The notes below the pieces were generated by a model, which saw only the letters and a program-made list of their open reading frames with translations, was not told the origin of the DNA and ran no database searches. A stretch of 9,909 nucleotides of DNA from an uncultured Rhodospirillaceae bacterium. Lineage in GTDB: Bacteria; Pseudomonadota; Alphaproteobacteria; RF32; CAG-239. The translations under genes were made by a program, and so were the position numbers. Positions within the stretch are counted from its first letter, which is position 1. Each line of letters opens with the position of its first letter. The DNA lies in the NCBI GenBank assembly GCA_900313185.1, contig OMQI01000054.1, positions 1 to 9,909 of the forward strand, given 5' to 3'. This document shows, piece by piece, positions 1-7,115 of the stretch.

Positions 1-93
1 ATTATGCAAACACTTTCGCAACAAAGGTTTGCGCTATATTTTATATTTGCTTCGCTGCGAGGTAAACCCTCTCAAAACAATTGTTGTGGCGTG

Positions 94-122
94 CTTATAT
101 CATAACTGTTTTGTAATTGCAA
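94..122 (-). promoter_or_regulatory. Sigma-70-like promoter candidate reading off the left edge
   Basis: On the minus strand TTGCAA (122-117) is followed after 17 bases by TATAAG (99-94). Transcription would start near 87 and run toward base 1. The rest of the first 211 bases shows no gene: it has A/T runs, a weak inverted repeat GCAAAC/GTTTGC (6-11, 27-32) and a 9-bp A/T-rich stem TTTTATGTG/CACATAAAA (151-159, 174-182). What is transcribed lies mostly outside the window. Confidence 0.35.
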
Positions 123-211
123 GTAAAAAAATGAAAAAAAAGTAAATTTTTTTTATGTGACGTTAATTTTAAACACATAAAACATTTTTTTATAGAGATT
201 ATGTTACTATT

Positions 212-1171
212 CTAATAGCTTCTTCCCTCACGTCTTATAGGCGTATTTTGAGCATATTTTACAGCAGGTTGTTCTTCATCACGGGATTGAGCTGCCAACA
301 CATTTCCATCTGCCGCTCTGATTTGAGCTCTGGCGATAACCATTTCAGCATATTCCCGAGAGATGGTAGCATCTTTAGGAAAACAGGCATGAGCATATTC
401 GCCGTAGCGACAGAAGTTGAAATCACCTTGCACAAAATCACAGGCAAATTTACCGTCGTTTCTTTTAACTGCAATATGTCCGTATTTTCCTCCTGCGGTA
501 TCTCCCAACCTTTTGCGCACATTTGCATCTTCAATACTATCTATTGTGACAGTTACACCCGGTTGTACACCTCTAAAAAGATTATTCATTCTGACGTATT
601 CCGGAGATTTTCTGTTTGTTGTGCCGTATGCTTCATTTCTGACGGCTACACTAATATAATTTCCGCTCCCTTCCAATGCCGCATAACCGCAAGTACCACC
701 ATTTACTGTCTGATACGAACGTCTATAATTTTGTTTTGCAATTTGAGCATTCCGACAAGAAAGAGAGTCGTTACGACACGTTGCATATATATTATCAACC
801 CCTCGCAAACAAGAACCGGTAACCGGCTTACCATTTGAATAAACTGTTCTAACGCGGTCAGACGATCTGGCCAGACTTGCGCAAGTAGGGCCTCCGCCTA
901 TGTTTTGAATAATTTCCGGATGTTCATCACACACTGCTTGAAAATCTTCAGGTTTCACTCCTGTATTCTGCAATAAATCATTAATACTGACTCTTTCACT
1001 GTCCCCGAATGTATTTTGGTACAGCTGAGTTGATGAAATAGGCTGCTCGGAAACACCGTTTTCTCTTTTTTGTTTGACAATTTCGGTACTGCCCACACCT
1101 TTATTGGCAAGGTCATTCAAATAGGCACGGGCTCTTTCCGAATCACTAAGCATAATTTCTGCAACATTCAT
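212..1171 (-). CDS. Cysteine-rich protein with probable CHAP/NlpC-P60-like hydrolase core
   Basis: Predicted 319-residue protein starting at an ATG with GGAG about 11 bases upstream. I do not recognise a named gene. Seen: the stretch from about residue 108 to 265 has the order expected of papain-fold amidases. A Cys heads a helix in TGSCLRGV (Cys121), a small-residue segment GGTCGYAALEG follows at 158-168, then a strand with YGHIAV (His232), then CDFVQGDF (Asp245), then an aromatic stretch before FPKD. Family knowledge: CHAP and NlpC/P60 enzymes use such a Cys-His-polar triad to cut peptidoglycan peptides or similar amides. The N-terminal ~100 residues and the polar C-terminal ~50 residues have no recognised domain. 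There are nine cysteines (81, 97, 121, 132, 139, 161, 244, 254, 263) but no signal peptide or membrane segment, so if exported it is not by a classical Sec leader. It has its own promoter and lies 105 bases downstream of the DXS-family gene. The hydrolase call is an inference from motif order; it could instead be an inactive relative. Confidence 0.6.
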   Translation of the reverse strand: MNVAEIMLSDSERARAYLNDLANKGVGSTEIVKQKRENGVSEQPISSTQLYQNTFGDSERVSINDLLQNTGVKPEDFQAVCDEHPEIIQNIGGGPTCASLARSSDRVRTVYSNGKPVTGSCLRGVDNIYATCRNDSLSCRNAQIAKQNYRRSYQTVNGGTCGYAALEGSGNYISVAVRNEAYGTTNRKSPEYVRMNNLFRGVQPGVTVTIDSIEDANVRKRLGDTAGGKYGHIAVKRNDGKFACDFVQGDFNFCRYGEYAHACFPKDATISREYAEMVIARAQIRAADGNVLAAQSRDEEQPAVKYAQNTPIRREGRSY

Positions 1172-1207
1172 AACAACAATCTCCGGAAAAACTACATCTA
1201 TGTTCTT

Positions 1208-1236
1208 ATTTTAGCACAAAATCATCCTTATGTCAA
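1208..1236 (-). promoter_or_regulatory. Strong sigma-70-like promoter for the CHAP-like gene
   Basis: On the minus strand a perfect TTGACA (1236-1231), a 17-base spacer and TAAAAT (1213-1208) lie about 37 bases upstream of the ATG at 1171. The predicted transcript start is near 1201. The promoter sits between two copies of an 11-base direct repeat (1196-1206 and 1268-1278). It implies that the gene can be expressed independently of the DXS-family gene upstream. Confidence 0.7.
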
Positions 1237-1276
1237 TTCATACCGACGCTGAGTTATTCGCCATAAAATCTATGTT

Positions 1277-3034
1277 CTAAATTAATTTTCTGATATCCTC
1301 TGTAATCTGCTCGGACGTTATCCCCAGTTTACGCAACAATTCATCGGGATTATAACGGTCATAAAATTCTTTATTCAGACCATAGTTTTTAACTTTCATC
1401 GCAGACGGAGCGTAAAATGCAGCTACTTTATATCCGAACCCGCCTTCCAATATGCCATCTTCTAAAGTAATGACCAATTGATGATTTACCTTCAAATCAT
1501 TAAGCAATTTTTCATCCAATCCGGAGGCAAAGCGAGGATTAATCAGCGTAGGCTTAAAGCCGAGATTTTTTTCGATTTGCATTGCAAGTTCTTCGCCTTT
1601 TTGGTAAAAATCACCCAGTGCTAAAATCGCCACTTTTTCACCTGTTTTTTCAACTTTAAAAGTATTGATTTGACTGAAATCACTATCAGCCTTGCGCGAT
1701 GTAACCGCATTCCCCGGCATCACAATCACCACCGGGTGCTCTTTTTGCTCCACCGACCAATCCAGCATATTAAGATATTCTTCTTTACAAGTTGGCGCCA
1801 ATACTACCAAATTAGGAATATTAGAAAACATCGAAACAGCAAAAATTCCCAAATGCGTAACATCAGTAAGACCTACACAAGACGCATAATTAAGCAATAT
1901 GGTTACCGGATTGTTATTGATGCACACATCTTGCGATACCTGATCATAAGTTCGTTGCATAAAGGTAGCGTTTGTTACTATTAATGGTTTACCTTCTGCT
2001 TTAGCAATTCCCGAAGCCATTGCCACGGCGTGTTCTTCTGTTATACCGGTATCAACATACTGCGCTCCGAGTTTCTCACGTAAATCCGCTGATAATCCGG
2101 CGGTCATCGGCATTGCCGGCGTAATAACCACAAAGTCCTTATCTGTTTTGGCTTTATTCATTATATATTCAGTAGTCAAACCGGTATAACTTTCCGCCGG
2201 AAAGGTTATTTTCCATTCGCCGGTATCCTTATCAAACGGCATACACCAATGCCAAGCTTCACGATTTTTTTCAGCCAATTCAAAACCTTTGCCCTTTTGC
2301 GTATTGATATGCAAAACCACCGGATGATTAATATCCTTCACTTTTTGCAAGGCCTTAATCATTGCTTGAATATCATTACCGTTTTCTTCGTATATATAGT
2401 CCAAACCGAGTGACTTGAAGAAATTGTCGGCAGCTTTTCCATTGCTTTGGCGCAATTTAGTTAAATTATAGTATAATCCGCCATGTACTTCGGCAATTGA
2501 TTGTTGATTGTCGTTGACAATTATTATTAAATTCGATTTCAATTCCGAGCCAGCAAAATTCAGCGCTTCCAATGCTTCCCCTCCGGAAAGAGAGCCGTCG
2601 CCGATTAAAGCTATTACATTGTGTTTTTGCCCTTTTAAATCTCGTGCTTTAGCCAAGCCTGTTGCCAGTGATATAGAAGTTGAAGTATGCCCTATATTAA
2701 ATAAGTCATGTTCACTTTCTTCGGGATTGGTATAGCCGGAATCTTCTTTAAAACAATCATCATTGATATAACCGTTTCTGCGTCCGGTAAGCATTTTATG
2801 CGGATAACTTTGGTGCGATACATCAAACACAAATTTATCCTTCGGAGAATCAAAGACGTAATGCATTGCAATTGTGGTTTCCACAATACCGAAATTAGGT
2901 CCGCAATGACCACCGATTTTGGTCAAACGATTAAATAGCGCCGCCCGAATATCTTCTGCCAATGTTTCCAATTGAGCGCTACTCAGCTTTTTCACATCTT
3001 CCGGTGAATTTACGGTTTTCAAAATTTCATACAT
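1277..3034 (-). CDS. DXS-family thiamine-diphosphate enzyme (1-deoxy-D-xylulose-5-phosphate synthase-like)
   Basis: 585-residue protein, shorter than typical DXS (about 620). I chose the ATG at 3034 because AGAAGGAG lies six bases ahead; an ATG at 3040 directly abuts that site and a TTG at 3052 lies upstream of it. Seen: GGHCGPNFG (His43), VSHQSYPHK (His74), the ThDP/metal motif GDGS (145-148) with its ND partner at 174-175, HWCMPFD near 262-268, the transketolase central domain with ITEEHAVAMA (Glu334) and QRTYDQV (Tyr363), and a C-terminal domain with INPRFASGLD and EDGILEGGFG. Canonical DXS joins pyruvate and glyceraldehyde 3-phosphate, the first step of the MEP isoprenoid pathway, in the cytosol. 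Odd: where E. coli DXS has IDRAG (phosphate-binding Arg420) this protein has LNYAS, and the RYPRG segment (Arg478) is replaced by VMPGN. Those arginines grip the acceptor phosphate, so the substrate may differ. From memory, a shorter DXS-like clade with an HW-MPFD motif occurs in Firmicutes and other gut bacteria, and this protein resembles it. Fold assignment is firm; the exact reaction is not. Confidence 0.9.
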   Translation of the reverse strand: MYEILKTVNSPEDVKKLSSAQLETLAEDIRAALFNRLTKIGGHCGPNFGIVETTIAMHYVFDSPKDKFVFDVSHQSYPHKMLTGRRNGYINDDCFKEDSGYTNPEESEHDLFNIGHTSTSISLATGLAKARDLKGQKHNVIALIGDGSLSGGEALEALNFAGSELKSNLIIIVNDNQQSIAEVHGGLYYNLTKLRQSNGKAADNFFKSLGLDYIYEENGNDIQAMIKALQKVKDINHPVVLHINTQKGKGFELAEKNREAWHWCMPFDKDTGEWKITFPAESYTGLTTEYIMNKAKTDKDFVVITPAMPMTAGLSADLREKLGAQYVDTGITEEHAVAMASGIAKAEGKPLIVTNATFMQRTYDQVSQDVCINNNPVTILLNYASCVGLTDVTHLGIFAVSMFSNIPNLVVLAPTCKEEYLNMLDWSVEQKEHPVVIVMPGNAVTSRKADSDFSQINTFKVEKTGEKVAILALGDFYQKGEELAMQIEKNLGFKPTLINPRFASGLDEKLLNDLKVNHQLVITLEDGILEGGFGYKVAAFYAPSAMKVKNYGLNKEFYDRYNPDELLRKLGITSEQITEDIRKLI

Positions 3035-3185
3035 TTTCATCTCCTTCTGCAAATTTCCCCATATAATATGTAATTATTAAAAAACGGCATTAGCACAATG
3101 TTTTTTTGTAATTATCCATAATTTATTTATTACCAAGCTCTGCTCTAACCGGTTTCATAAATAATTAACAGAGAATTTTAAATGC

Positions 3186-3214
3186 TTGCACATATAAAAT
3201 ATAATGATTAGAAT
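3186..3214 (+). promoter_or_regulatory. Promoter candidate for guaC
   Basis: TTGCAC (3186-3191), a 17-base spacer and TAGAAT (3209-3214) lie 37 bases before the guaC ATG. Transcription would begin near 3221, leaving about a 30-base leader with AAGGA as ribosome binding site. That leader is too short to hold a purine riboswitch. The remaining part of the divergent gap (3053-3185) shows no convincing promoter for the DXS-family gene. Confidence 0.5.
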
Positions 3215-3250
3215 ATGTTGTAGCGAAATTTTTTTGATAAGGATATATCT

Positions 3251-4369
3251 ATGACAAGAATTACCGACAGTATTGAATTGGATTTTTGCGATGTTTTATT
3301 TAAGCCTAAAAGAACAACGCTCAACTCTCGCCGTGAAGCTGATATAATCAGAGAATATAAATTCAAATATTATCCTCAAACTTTGATGTCTTGCGGAATA
3401 ATGGCGGCAAATATGGCAACAACCGGAACCATTGCGGTGAACAATGTATTGCAAAAGCATCAGGCCATCACCTGTCTGCACAAGCATTATGATTTCAAAG
3501 ATGGTGAAAATTATCGCTACATTACTGAAAACTATAATAATCCCGAAAGTTTTCATAATGCCTATACCTTTATTTCCACCGGTTTACGGGATGATAAAGA
3601 ACGTCTGTTTTCCTTGTTGGCGGATAAAAATTTCAAAATAGATAAATTGTGCATAGACATTGCTAATGGTTACATTCCGAAACTTATCGATTTTGTTAAA
3701 GAAGTCCGAGATAAATTTCCGGATATACTGATTATGGTCGGGAATATCGTAACCGGTGATATGACGCAAGACCTTATTTTAAACGGTGCCGATATAGTAA
3801 AGGTAGGTATTGGCCCCGGCTCGGTTTGCACCACCCGAAAATTAACCGGTGTCGGGCGGCCGCAATTGTCGGCAATTTTAGATTGTTCCGATGCGGCTCA
3901 CGGTGTCGGCGGCCTTATTTGTGCTGACGGCGGTTGCACTTGCGCCGGTGATGTGGCAAAAGCCTTTGGTGCCGGAGCGGATTTTGTTATGCTCGGCGGT
4001 ATGTTTGCCGGAACTGACGAAGCTGCCGGAGAGCTGATTGAAAAAACAATTCAAACCAACGAGTTGGTCGAAGAAAACGGCGAAACACATCTCTTACTGA
4101 AAAAAGAAAAATACAAGCTGTTTTACGGAATGTCTTCGCAATTGGCGCAAGAAAAACATTTTGGCGGTATGGCCTGCTATCGTGCCTCGGAAGGAAAAGT
4201 AGTGGAAATTCCATATAAAGGCAGTATCGACAACGTAATCCAAGAAATATTGGGGGGCATCCGTTCAACAATGACTTATATCGGTGCCCGCCGTCTGAAA
4301 GATATACCTAAATGTACAACATTTTATCGGGTAAACCGTCAATTGAACGAGGTATTCGGCAAAAGCTGA
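3251..4369 (+). CDS. guaC: GMP reductase
   Basis: Predicted 372-residue cytosolic enzyme that reduces GMP to IMP and ammonia with NADPH, feeding guanine nucleotides back to the IMP branch point. Seen: the whole protein follows the GuaC layout: LDFCDVLFKPKRTTL at the N-terminus, AANMATTGT (52-60), CLHKHYDF (75-82), CIDIANGY (134-141), GNIVTGDM, then the catalytic loop GIGPGSVCTTR with Cys193 and Thr195, DGGCT (226-230) for IMP/GMP phosphate binding, FVMLGGMFAG, LFYGMSS (290-296) and YRASEGK with Glu314. This pattern, with a short single domain and no CBS pair, separates it from IMP dehydrogenase. Compared with the E. coli and human enzymes as I recall them, about 18 extra residues lie around 261-285 between the FAG and LFYGM motifs. 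The ATG is supported by AAGGA upstream. It is divergent from the DXS-family gene and ends at a bidirectional terminator, so it is probably a single-gene unit. Confidence 0.96.
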   Translation: MTRITDSIELDFCDVLFKPKRTTLNSRREADIIREYKFKYYPQTLMSCGIMAANMATTGTIAVNNVLQKHQAITCLHKHYDFKDGENYRYITENYNNPESFHNAYTFISTGLRDDKERLFSLLADKNFKIDKLCIDIANGYIPKLIDFVKEVRDKFPDILIMVGNIVTGDMTQDLILNGADIVKVGIGPGSVCTTRKLTGVGRPQLSAILDCSDAAHGVGGLICADGGCTCAGDVAKAFGAGADFVMLGGMFAGTDEAAGELIEKTIQTNELVEENGETHLLLKKEKYKLFYGMSSQLAQEKHFGGMACYRASEGKVVEIPYKGSIDNVIQEILGGIRSTMTYIGARRLKDIPKCTTFYRVNRQLNEVFGKS

Positions 4370-4394
4370 TATAAACTTTTTAAATGCATCCAAT

Positions 4395-4427
4395 AAAAAA
4401 AACAGGAGTTTAGTTCCTGTTTTTTTA
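4395..4427. terminator. Bidirectional intrinsic terminator between guaC and the PP2C gene
   Basis: AACAGGA (4401-4407) pairs with TCCTGTT (4415-4421) around a seven-base loop, with A8 on the left flank and T7 on the right. It therefore has a U-tract in both directions. It sits 26 bases after the guaC stop and about 40 bases past the stop of the convergent phosphatase gene, serving both. Confidence 0.85.
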
Positions 4428-4466
4428 TTATCAGCCATGCCTTATCCCATTTGCAATCTGAAAACA

Positions 4467-6350
4467 TTATTTTTTGCGGTAAAATTCGACAATCAGCACT
4501 GTAATATCATCAAATTGCGGAGCATCTTTGATAAACTTTTGAATGCTTTTATATACGTATTCCAAAGTTTTCGACAAAGACAAATCCTTTTGATTAAGTG
4601 TTTTGAGCAAACGTTCCTCACCAAAGAAATTATTTTCTTTGGTTTGGGCTTCGGTAACTCCGTCGGTATATAAAAACAGGCGATCATTTTTCTTTAATTT
4701 AATTTGTTCAACCTTATATTCATAGTCCGGTTTAACACCCAAAACCATATTTTTTGCCACATCCACATACTTATACTCATTATCGGTACGATATAACGGA
4801 GGGCAATGTCCGGCATTCACATATTCTATTTTACCGGATTGCAAATCCAAAATACCGATAAATGCCGTAACAAACATCAATGGTGCGCTACTATTGTAAA
4901 GAGAATTATTAGCTTTGTTTATAGCCTCTTCCAACGGATAACCAGCTTGCAACATATTTTTAATTACCGTCTTAGCGGACATCATATATAAAGCTGCGGT
5001 AATCCCTTTTCCGCACACATCTGCCATCACCAAACCATACCGATTTTCATCAATAGGGAAAAAGTCATAAAAATCACCGCCGACTTCTCTTGCCGGTGTC
5101 ATCGAGGCAGACAGCTCAAAGTTTTCATTTTGCGGAAAATCTTTCGGTAGAGCCGAATCCTGAATTGTTTTGGCAATAGCGAGTTCTGAAGCCATTTTTT
5201 CCTTTTCCATGGAAACTTTAGCTATTTCTGTCAGATGAATTTTAATATCTGTTTTCATCTTATTAAAAGCTCGTGCCAGTTTAGCCAGTTCGGAAGGTTC
5301 ATCCAAACGAATGCTCTTATCCAAATCTCCCTGACTGATTTCCTCTGCAATTTCCGTTAGGGTTTCAATCGGCTGATTAATATTGCGCTTTAACATACGA
5401 TACAAAGCGGAAACAATAATCAATGTACTGGTTAAAAGAACCCCTAATAAAAACAGCAAATGATAAACGGCAGCATTAAACAACTCGAACAAAGGCACAA
5501 CAACTATCAGGAAAAAACCGTTTTTTAACTGCTTGATATAAGGAACATATTTTTTGCCTTTATAATCAAACGGAACGCCATCGATTAATTTTTCGGAATA
5601 CCACTTTATATCCGATAATGACTTGCCCATTATCGTGTCATTATCCACTTTAGGTTCAGTTGTGGCTATGACATAATCATTGCTCTTATCGGCAAATAAA
5701 ACAAAACTGTTTTTAGTCGGCTTTATTTTTAATATAGATTTTAAAATAGCGTCAAGTTGCCAATCTATAGTTGCCATACCCACTATATTGCCTTGATTAT
5801 AAATTCCGGCTCCGACTGTTGTCATTAAAATATCAAGTTGAGTACTTTTGTAAGGTCTACTCCAGGAAACGGACAATCCGTTTTGTAAATCTTTTTTAAT
5901 TTCTTCATACCAGTTTTGCGAAAAGTAATCAAAAGTGCTATTAACACAGGAAGGAAGTAAATCAACTTTTCCGTTTTCATCCCATAAAGCGTGAATACAG
6001 GAAATTTTTTGATTTTCATATACTTTATAAGGTAGAAAATATATACCGTTTCCCATTGAATTCGGATAATTCCTTAGAATTTGTTGCGTAAAAAATTCTC
6101 CAACATCCTTTTGCTTACCTTTTTGAAAATAAATCTCACCTATCAAAGCCAAATCAAGAGCATTCTTTTCAAGCTCGGCTATTTCCGTATTCATCTGCCC
6201 TTCAAAAGATGTAATCTGTGCGTTATTTTCAGCAATAAGCAGCTCTTTATCGTGATAGAAAGCCATAATCGCAGCACTGATAATCACCAAGCTGAAAGCA
6301 AACAACAATGAAAACGTTACAAAAACAATTTTAGATTTAATACTTTTCAA
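4467..6350 (-). CDS. Membrane sensor phosphatase: dCache-HAMP-PP2C (RsbU/SpoIIE type)
   Basis: Predicted 627-residue inner-membrane protein. The start is TTG at 6350, backed by GAGG eight bases upstream and by the first membrane helix starting at residue 8; the next Met (29) would lose that helix. Order: transmembrane segment 8-30; periplasmic region about 31-285 resembling a double Cache ligand sensor (YFSQNWYEE, WSRPYKS, GMATIDWQLD); second transmembrane segment about 292-317; HAMP about 318-372; coiled linker 373-400; PP2C-type phosphatase about 410-625. Metal-binding residues are present: EVGGDFYDF (Asp426), ADVCGKG (Asp444), YTDGVTEA (Asp563) and QFDDITVL (Asp614/Asp615). Family knowledge: such proteins dephosphorylate serine or threonine on STAS-domain anti-anti-sigma factors, switching on a stress or lifestyle response. 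No STAS, anti-sigma or sigma gene is near, so its partner is elsewhere. It is last in a leftward cluster, 78 bases after the NADAR-like gene, with a possible promoter of its own. Confidence 0.93.
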   Translation of the reverse strand: MKSIKSKIVFVTFSLLFAFSLVIISAAIMAFYHDKELLIAENNAQITSFEGQMNTEIAELEKNALDLALIGEIYFQKGKQKDVGEFFTQQILRNYPNSMGNGIYFLPYKVYENQKISCIHALWDENGKVDLLPSCVNSTFDYFSQNWYEEIKKDLQNGLSVSWSRPYKSTQLDILMTTVGAGIYNQGNIVGMATIDWQLDAILKSILKIKPTKNSFVLFADKSNDYVIATTEPKVDNDTIMGKSLSDIKWYSEKLIDGVPFDYKGKKYVPYIKQLKNGFFLIVVVPLFELFNAAVYHLLFLLGVLLTSTLIIVSALYRMLKRNINQPIETLTEIAEEISQGDLDKSIRLDEPSELAKLARAFNKMKTDIKIHLTEIAKVSMEKEKMASELAIAKTIQDSALPKDFPQNENFELSASMTPAREVGGDFYDFFPIDENRYGLVMADVCGKGITAALYMMSAKTVIKNMLQAGYPLEEAINKANNSLYNSSAPLMFVTAFIGILDLQSGKIEYVNAGHCPPLYRTDNEYKYVDVAKNMVLGVKPDYEYKVEQIKLKKNDRLFLYTDGVTEAQTKENNFFGEERLLKTLNQKDLSLSKTLEYVYKSIQKFIKDAPQFDDITVLIVEFYRKK

Positions 6351-6370
6351 TATTTTTTCCTCTTCACAAG

Positions 6371-6400
6371 AAACTACATAAATTTCATATTGATTGTCAA
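6371..6400 (-). promoter_or_regulatory. Possible internal promoter for the PP2C phosphatase gene
   Basis: On the minus strand a perfect TTGACA (6400-6395) is followed after 18 bases by TAGTTT (6376-6371), about 20 bases before the TTG start. The -10 match is weak. If real, it would let the sensor be made without the two upstream genes; no terminator separates them. Confidence 0.4.
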
Positions 6401-6428
6401 CAGGATTTTATTTCTGTAATTTCTGCTA

Positions 6429-7073
6429 TCATATCTGACGAGCATCATACTCCTTTAAAAAGGAAGACAAACAATTTATTTCAAATTCATATTCGAATCT
6501 GGTTAACACCGTTTCATTTTTATTGGGATTACCGATTGAATGAATGAGCGGACGATTGACATTTTTCAGCGCTTGGCGAAAAAGCGGATTCTGTGCGGCT
6601 GAAATATAAAGTTCATCAACCAAGCGGGTGTATTCTTCGCTATCTCTCTTAACAGGAGTGCCTTGCCAATAAATATTTCCGCTGTCTTGCCAATTATAAT
6701 CGCTTGCCGCTTTCATATAATAGGCATTTATGGTACTGTATGAAAACACATATTTCTGCACCTCGGGATTTTTAAATTTTATGCCTTGAAAAAATCCTTC
6801 CAAACTTTTCAACTGAAACCCTCGAAAATCGAAATCATACGGAAACAAATTGGATAATATTCGTGAAAGAGGCGATTTTATCATTATGCCGACATTTATC
6901 CATTTTTCACACTCTCCGATAAGTTTTCCCTCTGCGTCATACAGCGGAAATCCGGCGCAAAACAAAGTGCCGTTAATATCTTCCAAAGGCAATTGTTTGA
7001 AAACAAACTTTTTCTTATATTTTATGTATTCTTGCAACTCATTTGCTATTTTAGAGTTTGTTTCGTCAGACAT
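6429..7073 (-). CDS. NADAR-like superfamily protein
   Basis: 214 residues from an ATG at 7073 with AAGGA seven bases upstream; a TTG eight codons further up overlaps that site and is not preferred. Seen: residues about 65-203 follow the NADAR (YbiA/COG3236-like) pattern. SPLSRILSNLFPYDF (67-81) corresponds to the LSNFYP motif, LKSLEGFFQGIKF (88-100) to the P-S-x-E-x-x-F/Y-Q-x-x-K-F motif with candidate catalytic Glu92, then NWQ (Trp128), YWQGTPVKRDSEEY (135-148), QNPLFRQAL (161-169), and HSIGNPNKNETVLTR (178-192). The first ~60 residues contain a separate piece (FCAGFPLYDAEGKLIG) unlike core NADAR. Family knowledge: NADAR proteins act on N-glycosidic bonds of NAD- or ADP-ribose-type or riboflavin-pathway compounds; some remove ADP-ribose from modified guanine. 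It is soluble, with no leader. It follows the acid phosphatase by 42 bases and precedes the PP2C sensor by 78, with no terminator, so the three are likely co-transcribed. The specific substrate cannot be read from sequence. Confidence 0.7.
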   Translation of the reverse strand: MSDETNSKIANELQEYIKYKKKFVFKQLPLEDINGTLFCAGFPLYDAEGKLIGECEKWINVGIMIKSPLSRILSNLFPYDFDFRGFQLKSLEGFFQGIKFKNPEVQKYVFSYSTINAYYMKAASDYNWQDSGNIYWQGTPVKRDSEEYTRLVDELYISAAQNPLFRQALKNVNRPLIHSIGNPNKNETVLTRFEYEFEINCLSSFLKEYDARQI

Positions 7074-7115
7074 AATATTTTCCTTAGCTCTAAACAAGTT
7101 TCTTTACTGATTTAA

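Noticed and set aside
151..182. Terminator for the CHAP-like gene (TTTTATGTG/CACATAAAA)
   Set aside because: The stem is A/T-rich with a 14-base loop, and on the minus strand it is followed by A rather than T, so it is not a convincing intrinsic terminator for that gene.
248..838. 196-codon plus-strand frame opposite the CHAP-like gene
   Set aside because: It is the shadow of the minus-strand gene, which has a strong promoter, a ribosome site and coherent hydrolase motifs; the shadow has none.
3035..3052. TTG start six codons upstream for the DXS-family gene
   Set aside because: Those codons contain the AGAAGGAG ribosome site itself, so translation starts after it at the ATG at 3034 (or 3040).
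3053..3250. Purine or thiamine riboswitch ahead of guaC or the DXS-family gene
   Set aside because: I found no purine-aptamer core or THI-box motif in this A/T-rich gap, and the predicted guaC leader is only about 30 bases.
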